The notes beneath the pieces were generated by a model. That model ran no database searches and was not told the DNA's origin. It saw only the letters and a list, made by a program, of their open reading frames with translations. A program made the position numbers and the translations under genes. This document shows, piece after piece, positions 26,724 through 37,214 of a DNA stretch of 64,000 bases; position 1 is the stretch's first letter; the number at the start of each line of letters is the position of its first letter. The DNA lies in assembly GCA_022826825.1 (NCBI GenBank), contig JAJDUD010000063.1, positions 1 to 64,000 of the forward strand, read 5' to 3'. This DNA is from Acidobacteriota bacterium. Lineage in GTDB: Bacteria; Acidobacteriota; Vicinamibacteria; Marinacidobacterales; Marinacidobacteraceae.

Positions 26724-28862
26724 TCACCGGTTCGAACGCCCCTCCCTCCCGGTAATGAGGGCGCGGGTGAGCGCGCGCCTCCCCCGGGTCGGGTGGATCT
26801 CCGTTCGATTGTCACCCAGACCGAGTTCCAGGAGACCGCCCTCCGAGGTCCTTCCCTCCACGCTCACGACAGCTGGCGAACCCCACGCCAACAGGAGGTC
26901 GGCCCCGGGTTCGTAGCGGATGCGGGAGCCGCGTACCAGACTGCTACCGCGCTCGAAGCGAGCTCCCCGGGCTCCCCGCAGCGCTCCGAGCGATCCCCCG
27001 GCCGTCAGGTCCGCCTCGATCCGCCCGGCGACGAGCCGGCTGATCTCACCCGAAGATGCCACGCGTTCCAGTTGGGGACCTCCCCCGTAGGACAGTCGCG
27101 AGCTGTCCGCTTCGTAGCGGAACCGCTCGGCGTGGGCCCGGAACACGAATGGCGACGGCCCGGAGGTTTCGCCGTCCGTGGGAGGAGCGGCGCCCGCCTC
27201 CGCCGTTCCGACCGCGTGCGGCCCGGTCGCCGCCGCCGGGAGACCGGCGTCGCCGTCCTGCCGATCCGCTTCCCCGGCGGCCGCGGGAGGGACTTCGAGT
27301 TCGAGCGACGTCAAGACCTCACCCGTGGCCTCGAGCGTCCTGCCTTCCGCGTCCACGCTGACCCTGTCCGACGCCAGCCGGTTCCTGCCGAACAGCAGCC
27401 GCACCGCTCCGCTGAAGACACCCTCCCCGCTGCCGGTCTCCATCACCGCGGAATCCCCGGTGAGCACCACTCCTTCGAACTGGCCCGGCAGCCAATCCAG
27501 CCGGGCCGGGAGGAAGCGGGCGGTCACCGCCTCCCCTGCTTCGACGCGGGTCGGCTCCGCAATCACGAGTCGCAGATCGCCGCTCTCCAGTTCCAGCAGC
27601 GACGAATCCACCAGCCGTGGGCTCCCCTCGAAGACGAGCGTGTCCACCCCGTCCCAAAGGGCGCTATCCGCGGTCGCGGACGCTCGGCCGTGGCGCGCCC
27701 TGACCCCCCCCTGGAACGAGGCCTGCGCGATGTCCCCTTCCGGATCGAAGTCGACTTCCAGGTCCGCGGACTCGACGGAAACGAGATACCTCGCTCCGGG
27801 ACCGCCGGGAAGGCGGGCCCTCACCTCACCCGTCAGCCTCAGCCGCTCGGGCGTCCCCTCGGAATCGAGCTCGAACGTTCCCTCATCTCCGTCGAGCTCG
27901 GTTCCCGGGCCCCGGCGTAGCGAAGGGTTCTCCTCCACCCACACGCGGCGAGGAACCCGTCCGTCCTCAAGGCTGATTTCGAGTCGGTCTCCGCGCAGTA
28001 TCAACGCCTCCCCCGTCGCCTCCTCCACCGGGACCCCTCCCGCCGCGTCCGGCGAATCCTGGAAGATGAGCTCCGTTCCGAACCCGGCCTCGATGGACCG
28101 CATCCGGCCCCGCTCCCGATCGCGACGGGCGACCACCGTTTCCCTCGAGAGGAGAGTGAGCGCATCGGAGGCGATTTCGACGTCTCCGAAGAGCGACGTG
28201 TCGGCCGTGTCTCCGTCGAAACGCACCCGCTCCGCGACCACCGCGAAACCGCCCTCCGCTGCCGGCGCCGCCACCACTCCTTGCAGGGAAACGTCGCCGG
28301 CCGCGACCTCGAACTGCATCGCAGCCGCGATCCCGATGAAGTCGTCACTCCGGAACTGCACCGGGTCGCGTGACCAGAGGCGGTCCGGCGCCCGCCGGAA
28401 GTGCAGGCGAGGTCCCGAGAGTTCCAGGCCCTCGACGTTGAGGAGGGCATTGCCGATGAACTCCACCGCCTCGGTTCGGGGGTCGAGCAGGAGTTCGTCG
28501 GCGGCGACCACCGCATCGGTGTCGCCGAGTACCTCGATCAGGCGGACCTCGACCTCGAGAAACCGCTGCTGGCCGTCGCTCCGTCCGAGAGCCTGCTCCG
28601 CCCGACCCTCGAGAACCAGCCGGCCCTGTTCATCGAACCGGCTGAACTCGACCACGGTCGAGACCACCTCTTCTGGCTCGACGGGCACCTCGTCGGCCGA
28701 TCCGAACCATTCCCCCGCCCGGCGCTCGAATCCTTCCTGAAGCCGCAGCACCAGGAAGACCGTGAAGCCCGCGAACAGCAGCACCGTAATCGCCGGACCG
28801 ATCCATCTCGAGACGAACGGGCCACTCCGACGGCGCGCGCGGGATCGGCGGCGAGTGAACAC
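26724..28862 (-). CDS. LptC/OstA-like LPS transport protein, unusually long
   Basis: The product is 712 residues from GTG 28862, five bases after accA. An N-terminal membrane anchor (WIGPAITVLLFAGFTVFLVL) is followed by an LptC-like beta-jellyroll region and then by repeated OstA/LptA-type strands (for example ERVRFDGDTADTSLFGDVEI; GVVLTGDSAVMETGSGEGVF). LptC is normally about 190 residues and LptA about 180, so this protein looks like a fused or extended periplasmic bridge. A Pro/Ala-rich linker lies near residues 560-600. Position just before lptB supports the role. No separate lptA is in the window. The exact domain count is inference from reading. Confidence 0.75.
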   Translation of the reverse strand: MFTRRRSRARRRSGPFVSRWIGPAITVLLFAGFTVFLVLRLQEGFERRAGEWFGSADEVPVEPEEVVSTVVEFSRFDEQGRLVLEGRAEQALGRSDGQQRFLEVEVRLIEVLGDTDAVVAADELLLDPRTEAVEFIGNALLNVEGLELSGPRLHFRRAPDRLWSRDPVQFRSDDFIGIAAAMQFEVAAGDVSLQGVVAAPAAEGGFAVVAERVRFDGDTADTSLFGDVEIASDALTLLSRETVVARRDRERGRMRSIEAGFGTELIFQDSPDAAGGVPVEEATGEALILRGDRLEISLEDGRVPRRVWVEENPSLRRGPGTELDGDEGTFELDSEGTPERLRLTGEVRARLPGGPGARYLVSVESADLEVDFDPEGDIAQASFQGGVRARHGRASATADSALWDGVDTLVFEGSPRLVDSSLLELESGDLRLVIAEPTRVEAGEAVTARFLPARLDWLPGQFEGVVLTGDSAVMETGSGEGVFSGAVRLLFGRNRLASDRVSVDAEGRTLEATGEVLTSLELEVPPAAAGEADRQDGDAGLPAAATGPHAVGTAEAGAAPPTDGETSGPSPFVFRAHAERFRYEADSSRLSYGGGPQLERVASSGEISRLVAGRIEADLTAGGSLGALRGARGARFERGSSLVRGSRIRYEPGADLLLAWGSPAVVSVEGRTSEGGLLELGLGDNRTEIHPTRGRRALTRALITGREGRSNR

Positions 28863-28867
28863 CTGGT

Positions 28868-29923
28868 TCAGCCTGTACTTCCCGGCCGGTGGCCCGCGGC
28901 GTCCCTCCCGGCAGCCCCTTGGTCCACCCGAGCGGGCGGGTCCTGAGCTATCCGGGAGGGGGCCTCCTCCAGCCCGAAGTTCCCCATGCTCCGGAACTTC
29001 CGGTACCGCGCTTCGCGGCGGTCCGCCGGAGAACGTTCCGAGACATCGCGGAGGGCGAGGCGGAGCCGCTCCCCGAGGAGCGCCGCCGCGGCGTCGTGGT
29101 CCGCGTGGGCCCCTCCCGGCGGTTCCGGAACGATCTCGTCGATCAGGCCGTTTCGGAGGTGCTCCGGAGCGGTGACGCGCATGCGCGCCGCGGCCTCCTC
29201 GGTCGCCGCGTAGGCGCGTTCCGGGTCCTTCCAGAGGATCGCGGCGCACCCTTCGGGAGAAATCACCGAGTAGATGGCGTTCTCCATCATCAGAATCCGA
29301 TCTCCCACAGCGATACCGAGCGCCCCGCCACTACCCCCCTCGCCGATGATCGCAACCACCACGGGGACGTCGAGCCGGGCCATTTCCCGCAGATTGAAGG
29401 CGATGGCCTCAGCCTGGCCGCGCTCCTCGGCTTCGATACCCGGAAACGCACCCGGGGTGTCCACGAGCGCAACCACCGGCCTGCCGAATTTCTCGGCCAT
29501 TTTCATGAGACGGAGCGCCTTGCGGTAGCCCTCGGGACGCGGCATGCCGTAGTTGCGGTGAATGCGCTCGGCGGTGTCCCGGCCCTTTTGCTGTCCTATC
29601 ACCATGACCGGCTGTCCCGCGAGCCACGCCGGCCCCCCGATGACGGCCGGATCATCCGCGTAGCGACGGTCCCCGTGAATCTCGGTGAAGCCGGCAAAGA
29701 TGCGGTTCACGTAGTCCAGCGAGTAAGGACGCTCGGGGTGGCGCGCCACCCGCACCCGCTGCCAGGGTGTCAGGCCGGCATAGATCCGCCGGCGCCGGCG
29801 CAGGAGTTCCCGTTCCAGCCCGGCGATCTCCGCCCGATGGCTGTCGGGATATCCGGTAAGTGCTTCGATCCGCTGAACAATCGCCTGGATGTCAGCCTCG
29901 AAGTCGAGGAACTCGCGCTGCAC
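28868..29923 (-). CDS. accA: Acetyl-CoA carboxylase carboxyltransferase subunit alpha
   Basis: The protein has 351 residues. It starts MQREFLDFEADIQAIVQRIE as usual for AccA and has the crotonase-fold core VVALVDTPGAFPGIEAEERG and GEGGSGGALGI, the oxyanion-hole glycines, and the terminal VISPEGCAAILWKD. With AccD it moves the carboxyl group from biotin to acetyl-CoA to make malonyl-CoA for fatty acid synthesis. A C-terminal tail of about 30 residues (after FGLEEAPSRIAQD) is extra. It starts the minus-strand run to ptsI. Confidence 0.96.
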   Translation of the reverse strand: MQREFLDFEADIQAIVQRIEALTGYPDSHRAEIAGLERELLRRRRRIYAGLTPWQRVRVARHPERPYSLDYVNRIFAGFTEIHGDRRYADDPAVIGGPAWLAGQPVMVIGQQKGRDTAERIHRNYGMPRPEGYRKALRLMKMAEKFGRPVVALVDTPGAFPGIEAEERGQAEAIAFNLREMARLDVPVVVAIIGEGGSGGALGIAVGDRILMMENAIYSVISPEGCAAILWKDPERAYAATEEAAARMRVTAPEHLRNGLIDEIVPEPPGGAHADHDAAAALLGERLRLALRDVSERSPADRREARYRKFRSMGNFGLEEAPSRIAQDPPARVDQGAAGRDAAGHRPGSTG

Positions 29924-30019
29924 AATGTGAAGTGTAGCGAGGCGCGATCAGGCAAATCCCGTACCAGCACGCGGGCGGAATATGACGTAAAGAACGGCAG
30001 TGCGGGAGGCGGGCGGCTT

Positions 30020-30145
30020 GAGCCGGTAATGAAACTCCCCGTGCTCTCGCTCGCGGCGCAAGGCGCCGCGGGGGAGGGTGTGGGGAGGGGTTTCCCCTCC
30101 CCATGAAAGACGATGGCGCAGAGCGCAGAGCGATCTGCGCCATCA
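30020..30145. repeat. Intergenic dispersed repeat copy with hairpins
   Basis: This segment is similar over about 105 bases to 50228-50335 (CTCGCTCGCGGCGC..., CGCCGCGGGGGAGG, GAAAGACGATGGCGCA and GCAGAGCGATCTG blocks). It holds a perfect hairpin GGGGAGGGG/CCCCTCCCC (30082-30102) and a second stem GATGGCGCAG/CTGCGCCATC (about 30111-30144). It lies between dnaE1 and accA on the same strand and could end dnaE1 transcripts. The remainder of 29924-30233 has no gene. Confidence 0.65.
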
Positions 30146-30233
30146 ACCTGTGGTGAGAGCGCCCCGCATGTGACTCCTTCGTTCGATTTGGAAAGCGTTC
30201 CCCACGCTCACCCGCCGGGGGGCTTTCACCACA

Positions 30234-33200
30234 CTAGTGCGCGAAGGAGGGGGGCGCCCGGCCGTCGAGGAGGAGGGTGTCCGGTCCCAGGAGTTCCCAG
30301 GCGGCCCGGGCGAAAGCGCGGCTCGGCCGGATCGGCGTCGCGGTTTCGAGCAACACCTCGATTCCGCGGACCTGAACCCGCAGGAGCAGCGGTTTCTGCC
30401 CCCGGTGCTCCCGCAGCAGGTCCTTCAGGTCGTTGCCCAACCGTTCCGGCTCCGCCACCAACAGTTCCACCCGGCCCGCCAGCAGATAGGGCGCTTCGTC
30501 CGCGACCAGGATCTCGGAAGCGGCGATTTCGCCCCGCTGGCCACGCCGGCCGCCGCTACCCGAGCTCCCCGCGGCGTCTCCCCTGAGGTTCCCCTGGACC
30601 ACCACCACCGGCTCGCCGTCAAGCGAAGGACAGGCCTCCCAGAGGTCGGGGAAGACCACCACCCCGATCGCTCCGGTCTCGTCTTCAAGGGTGAACTGCC
30701 CCATCGGCCGGCCGCCCCTCGTCGTCCGCTTCCGCAGTTCGCGCACGAGGCCGACGACTCCCGCCGCCGCCTTCGGCTTCGCGCCCAGCGCCGCTTTGAC
30801 CGAGCCCGTGACGAGCGTCTCGAGCGCCGCCCGGTACTCCGTTGCGGGATGTCCTTCCCAGTAAAACCCGAGCGCCTCGCGTTCGCGCCGCAGCCGCTCC
30901 GCATCGCTCCACGGGGGCGCCTCCGGAAAAACGTCCACGGGAGACTCGGCCACGGCCCCGAAGAGGGACTGAACTCCCGCCTCCCGGCGCCCGCGGGCCC
31001 GGTGCGCGGCTTCCAGGGTCGCCGGAATCGCCGGGAGGATCCGCCAGCGGGGGACCCCGAGGAAATCAAGCGCTCCCGCGCAACAAAGCGCCTCCAGGAC
31101 CCCCCGGTTGAGCGCCTTCGGCTCCACCGCCTCCAGGAGCTCGCGCAGTGATTCAAAGCCGCCCCGCTCGCGCCGCGCCCGTTCAATCTCCCTCGCCGCC
31201 CGGCTGCCGACCTGCTTGACCGCCTCGAGACCGTAGCGGACGCCCTTCCCCTCCACCACGGCCTCCGCCCCGCTGCGCTGGACGTCCGGGGGCAGCACCG
31301 GGATCCCGGCTGCCTCCGCGCCCTGCCGAATCCGCGCGATCCGCTCGTCCTTGTCGCCCGAGCGGTGTTGCGCGGTCAGCAGGGACGCCAGGAAGTGCAG
31401 TGGAAAGTGGGTCTTGAGCCAACCGGCGACGTAGGCGACGAGCGCGTAGCCGACGGCGTGAGAGCGGTTGAATCCGTACCCGGCGAACTTCGCGATCTGC
31501 TGGAACGTCTCCTGCGCGACACCGCGGGACAGGCCGCCCGCCACCGCCCCCTCGACGAAGCCCCCTTCCTCCCTGGCCATCGCCTGGGGATCCTTCTTCC
31601 CCATCGCCTTCCGCAGCACGTCCGCCCGGTTCAGGGAGAAACCGGCGAGCTTCTGCGCCACCAGCATGACCTGCTCCTGATAGACGATCAGCCCCCGCGT
31701 CTCCGGAACGAGCTTGCGCACCTCCGGATCCAGCTTGTCGGAAAGCCGTCCCTTCTTCTTCGCGGCCACGAAGTCATCGGCCATCCCGCTTTCGAGCGGG
31801 CCGGGCCGGTAGAGCGCGTTCATGGCAGCCAGGTCATCCAGGTTCTCGGGTTCGTACCGAGACAACAGATCGCGCATCCCGGCACTCTCGAACTGAAAGA
31901 TCCCGTCGGTGTCCGCCCGCGCGAACAGCCGGAAGGTCTCGGGATCCGGCAGCACCTTTTCGAAGTGGCCGGCGCGGATGAGGGCGAGCGCCTCTGTTTC
32001 CTCGGCCGTGCGGGACGTGTCCGGGTCTTCCTGCACCCGGCGGGCGCAGTCCTCGATCTGCGTGAGGTTCCGGAGCCCGAGGAAATCCATCTTGAAGAGC
32101 CCGGCGGCCTCGCAGTCGTTCATGTCCCACTGGGTGCGGCGCCGAACGGTCACCCCCTGACCGGACTCCGTCGCGGCCCGGCCGGAACCCGGGCGCTTCG
32201 TTTCCACGTCGCGGTAGAGCGGCAGAATCTCCTCAAGCGGCCGCGGGGCGATGACCACCCCGGCGGCGTGGGTCCCGATGCTGCGCGGCAACCCCTCGAG
32301 CCTTTCCGCGAGCCCGAACAGACGGTCGAGCTCCGGGTTCCGGCGCGCTTCCCGAAGCTCCGAGACGCTCTCGAGCGCCTGGGCGAGGCTCATGCCGTCG
32401 GGGATCAGCTTCGCGAGACGATCCACCTGCGGCGGCGGCAACTCCAGCATCCGGCCCACGTCGCGGACCACCAGCTTGGCCTGCATGGTCCCGAGCGTCA
32501 TGATCTGGGCCACCCGGTCGTTGCCGTAGGTTTCGGTCACGTAGTCGAGTACTTCCTCCCGCCGGACCTCGCAGAAATCCACGTCGATGTCCGGCGGACT
32601 GATCCGCTCCGAATTGAGGAACCGCTCGAACAACAGGCCGTGGGGGAGCGGGTCGATGTCGGTGATTCCCAGGGCGTAGGCGACGAGGCTGCCGGCCGCC
32701 GAACCGCGTCCCGGGCCCACCGGGATATGGCAGTCCTGCGCGAAACGCACGAAGTCCTGGACGATGAGAAAGTAGGCGGAGTAGCCGGTTCGCCGGATCA
32801 CGTCCAGCTCCATGGCGAGCCGGTCCTCGTAGTCACGGCGCGGCGGCCGGTCGCCGTGCACCTCAGGCGATTCCAGGCGCCGGGCCAGACCACTACGGGC
32901 GCTTTCCTCGAAGTGCGTGTCCAGCGTCGTCCCCGCGGGCACCTCGAAATCCGGGAGCAGGCTCGCCCGATCGACCAGTTCGAAGTCCTCGACCTGCCCC
33001 GCGACTTCGAGCGTGTTCCGGTAGGCGTCGGGGCAGTCGTCGAAGACGGCCCTCATCTCTTCGGACGTCTTGAAGAAGAACTGGTCGGAATGGAACTTCA
33101 GCCGCCGGGGATCCCGGACCGGCCGGTTCGTGCTGATGCACAGACGCAGATCGTGGGCATCCGCGTCGTGGGCCGAGGCATAGTGCGAGTCGTTCGTGCC

Positions 33201-33860
33201 CACGAGCGGAATCCCGGTCTTCCGGGCGACCTCGACCACTCCCGTGCGAATCTGCTGCTCCAGTTCGGAAAGCCGGGCTCCTTCCGGAGTGGCCCCGCCC
33301 GGCGGGGTGTGATCCATGACCTCGAGGTAGTAGTTGTCCTTGCCGAAGACCTCCCGGTAGCGGCCGGCCCACTCGACGGGGTCGCCGCCGGTGATCACTT
33401 CGCGGGGCACGATCCCCTTGGGACACGCCGAAAGGGCGATCAGCCCTTCATGATGTTCCGCCAGGAGTTCGAAGTCCATCCGCGGTTTGAAATAGAACCC
33501 CTCGGTGTAGGCGATCGAGCTGAGCCGCATCAGGTTCCGGAAACCGGTGCGGTTCTTCGCGAGCAGGATCAGATGCTGGTTTTCCGAATCGGGGTTTTGT
33601 TCGCGCCGGCTTCGGGGTGCGACGTAGGCCTCGCACCCGAGGATGGGCTTCACGCCAACCTCCCGGGCGGCTTCGTGGAACTTGAGGGCGCCGATGAGGT
33701 TTCCGTGATCCGTGATCGCCACCGCCGGCATGCCCTCGCGCGCGGCCCGCTCAACGACGTCGGAGAGCCGGCTCATGCCGTCGAGCAGCGAGTACTCGGT
33801 GTGCGTATGGAGATGTACGAACGGACGGTTTCCCCCGGCCCCGGAAGCGGCGCCGCTCAA
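30234..33860 (-). CDS. dnaE: DNA polymerase III subunit alpha (replicative)
   Basis: The product has 1208 residues. An N-terminal PHP domain with metal-type histidines (FVHLHTHTEYSLLDGMSRL; ITDHGNLIGALKFH) precedes the polymerase core: GRGSAAGSLVAYALGITDID, catalytic aspartates in PPDIDVDFCEVRREE, and FVEGAVAGGLSRGVAQETF. The C-terminal OB-fold (GQFTLEDETGAIGVVVFPD) and tau-binding tail follow. It is the chromosomal replicase, distinct from DnaE2 in this window by length and the intact PHP domain. The start is TTG 33860, seven bases after guaA, giving a guaA-dnaE operon. Confidence 0.96.
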   Translation of the reverse strand: MSGAASGAGGNRPFVHLHTHTEYSLLDGMSRLSDVVERAAREGMPAVAITDHGNLIGALKFHEAAREVGVKPILGCEAYVAPRSRREQNPDSENQHLILLAKNRTGFRNLMRLSSIAYTEGFYFKPRMDFELLAEHHEGLIALSACPKGIVPREVITGGDPVEWAGRYREVFGKDNYYLEVMDHTPPGGATPEGARLSELEQQIRTGVVEVARKTGIPLVGTNDSHYASAHDADAHDLRLCISTNRPVRDPRRLKFHSDQFFFKTSEEMRAVFDDCPDAYRNTLEVAGQVEDFELVDRASLLPDFEVPAGTTLDTHFEESARSGLARRLESPEVHGDRPPRRDYEDRLAMELDVIRRTGYSAYFLIVQDFVRFAQDCHIPVGPGRGSAAGSLVAYALGITDIDPLPHGLLFERFLNSERISPPDIDVDFCEVRREEVLDYVTETYGNDRVAQIMTLGTMQAKLVVRDVGRMLELPPPQVDRLAKLIPDGMSLAQALESVSELREARRNPELDRLFGLAERLEGLPRSIGTHAAGVVIAPRPLEEILPLYRDVETKRPGSGRAATESGQGVTVRRRTQWDMNDCEAAGLFKMDFLGLRNLTQIEDCARRVQEDPDTSRTAEETEALALIRAGHFEKVLPDPETFRLFARADTDGIFQFESAGMRDLLSRYEPENLDDLAAMNALYRPGPLESGMADDFVAAKKKGRLSDKLDPEVRKLVPETRGLIVYQEQVMLVAQKLAGFSLNRADVLRKAMGKKDPQAMAREEGGFVEGAVAGGLSRGVAQETFQQIAKFAGYGFNRSHAVGYALVAYVAGWLKTHFPLHFLASLLTAQHRSGDKDERIARIRQGAEAAGIPVLPPDVQRSGAEAVVEGKGVRYGLEAVKQVGSRAAREIERARRERGGFESLRELLEAVEPKALNRGVLEALCCAGALDFLGVPRWRILPAIPATLEAAHRARGRREAGVQSLFGAVAESPVDVFPEAPPWSDAERLRREREALGFYWEGHPATEYRAALETLVTGSVKAALGAKPKAAAGVVGLVRELRKRTTRGGRPMGQFTLEDETGAIGVVVFPDLWEACPSLDGEPVVVVQGNLRGDAAGSSGSGGRRGQRGEIAASEILVADEAPYLLAGRVELLVAEPERLGNDLKDLLREHRGQKPLLLRVQVRGIEVLLETATPIRPSRAFARAAWELLGPDTLLLDGRAPPSFAH

Positions 33861-33867
33861 GGGAGCC

Positions 33868-35409
<1,542 letters not shown>

Positions 35410-35582
35410 CAGCGACGGCGGTCCCTGTCCGGGCGCGAAGCGCTTGCCGCTTCTCCAGATCGCGGAACGGGTCGCGCCATGCGCCCCGAATTGTAAGCCC
35501 GCGGACCCGTCCGTGAAGATGGTTTCCGGCGCCGAATCCGTCCTGGCGCGGCGGCGTGGTACCGGTCGCCGCCACCGCCGTC

Positions 35583-37157
35583 TCAGGTCCCGAAAAAGGG
35601 CTGCGGCGCCGTTCCGGGCGGCTCCGGTCGAGGCGTCTCGCCGCCGACCCGGGGGCCGAAGACCGCCAGCCGTCCATCGCGGAGGCCCAGGAAGAGACGC
35701 CGGTCACGCCATCCATCCTCCCGGGCGCCGTCGCCCAACCGGCGCACCACCCCCAGGACTTCGGCATCGAGATCCCGAGCGCGGCCGATCCGGGCGCCGG
35801 TCTCCGCGTTCACCTCCACGAGGAGTCCGTCCCGGGTGACCACCAGGATGGCGCCGGCGATTCGCAGCGGGGCCGCCGCCGGCCGCCCCGGAAGCGCCGC
35901 GCGCCAGCGCTCGCCCCCGCGCTTGGCGTCGAAGCAATAGAGGCTGTTCGCCTTGGTGGCGGCATAGAGCCGCCCGCGGCTCAGCAGCGGCTGGTGGTGG
36001 AACCCCTCCGCGAGCTCCCAGCGCCACCGTTCCCGGCCCGATTCCAGATCGACCGCCGTGAGGTCCCCGCCCTCGTCTCCAAAGAACGCGAGGCGTTCCG
36101 CCGGGAACGGCAGGACCGGCCCGGTCACTGGACCGGCCCCCGCCGCCTGCCAGCGGACCGTACCGGAGGTCGTTCCCGGGGACGGCGCCACCGCCGCCAC
36201 ACCCCCGCTGCCGAGCGAAACCAGGAGGAGCGGCGGGGCGTCCCCGGGGGAGCCCGCGGGAGCCGGCGCCGCCACGAGGCTCGCCGTTTCTCCCTCCGGA
36301 AGCGCCGTCTCCAGCACCAGGCTCCCCGCCGGAATCCGGTACCCCCGGAGCGTGCCGGACGAGACCCAGTAGAGGACTCCACCCGCGAGTGCAGCGGGCG
36401 CCGGACGGCGCACCGACCCGGCGAGGACCCCCCGATCGGGCGCGAAGCCGGTGGAGAAGCCTCCCGTCCGGACCCCGTCGGCAAGCTGCCGCAGCACCAC
36501 CTCCCCGTCCTCGCCGAGCACGACCACGGTCCCCGAGTCCTCGGCGACGAAGGCCGCGCCGGCCCCGGGCAGGCCCCAGCGGGTCCGCTCCCCGTCCGGC
36601 TCGTAGGCGACGACGTCGCCATCGGCCGTCTGGAGGAGGAATCCGGCGGCCCCCAGGACCATCCCGACGATCGACCCTCCGGGAACGGGAGCCGGGGCCG
36701 CCACCAGGCGGCCGGGGAGGATTCCTACCGGCGCGGTAACGACCTCCGGCGCCCGGCGCACCGGCTCCTCGTCCTCGGGCTCCTCTCCTTCCGTCTCTCC
36801 GGGTTCACCCTCCGCTGCCTCACCGGGGGTCTCCCCGGCCGGGGTCTCGTCTCCGGCCGCTTCCCCGGTTGGCGCGACCTCTCCGACCGGCGCCTGGGGA
36901 GTTTCCGCCTCCTCCGCTTCGCCGGGCGGCTCCTCGGGGGGCGGTTGCTCGGGGGGCTGTTCCGGCGGTTGCTCGGGGGGCTGCTCCGGTGGTTGCCCGG
37001 GGGGTTGCCCGGGAGTCGTGGAAGCCGGGCGCATCCCCGAGGGGCGTTCCCGAGACGGTGCGGCGCCTGCGCTCAGGAGCAAGAAGGCGGCCGCAAGCCA
37101 CGCCGCGGCACGGCAGAGGCGCCGGGCAGAGCCGGTTTTCCCACTGGAGGGCCGCAC
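35583..37157 (-). CDS. Secreted PQQ-repeat-like beta-propeller protein
   Basis: The product is 524 residues from GTG 37157. A signal peptide (RRLCRAAAWLAAAFLLLSAG) is followed by a disordered segment of PPEQ/PPGQ repeats and Glu/Pro-rich sequence to about residue 140. The rest is blades such as LTAVDLESGRERWRWELAEG and LYCFDAKRGGERWRAALPG, the W-containing pattern of PQQ-like/BamB propellers. Residues for binding PQQ itself are not seen, so a scaffold role such as BamB-like outer-membrane assembly is possible. It is transcribed divergently from the histidine kinase, with the two starts about 60 bases apart. Confidence 0.8.
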   Translation of the reverse strand: MRPSSGKTGSARRLCRAAAWLAAAFLLLSAGAAPSRERPSGMRPASTTPGQPPGQPPEQPPEQPPEQPPEQPPPEEPPGEAEEAETPQAPVGEVAPTGEAAGDETPAGETPGEAAEGEPGETEGEEPEDEEPVRRAPEVVTAPVGILPGRLVAAPAPVPGGSIVGMVLGAAGFLLQTADGDVVAYEPDGERTRWGLPGAGAAFVAEDSGTVVVLGEDGEVVLRQLADGVRTGGFSTGFAPDRGVLAGSVRRPAPAALAGGVLYWVSSGTLRGYRIPAGSLVLETALPEGETASLVAAPAPAGSPGDAPPLLLVSLGSGGVAAVAPSPGTTSGTVRWQAAGAGPVTGPVLPFPAERLAFFGDEGGDLTAVDLESGRERWRWELAEGFHHQPLLSRGRLYAATKANSLYCFDAKRGGERWRAALPGRPAAAPLRIAGAILVVTRDGLLVEVNAETGARIGRARDLDAEVLGVVRRLGDGAREDGWRDRRLFLGLRDGRLAVFGPRVGGETPRPEPPGTAPQPFFGT

Positions 37158-37214
37158 GAACCTTTACCCTAGCAGCCCGTGGAAGAAGTGCCGCGGCACT
37201 CGGCCACTCGAGGC

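Noticed and set aside
28863-29249. Extension of the LptC/OstA-like frame into accA
   Set aside because: Arg/Gly-rich antigenic shadow inside accA; GTG 28862 fits better.
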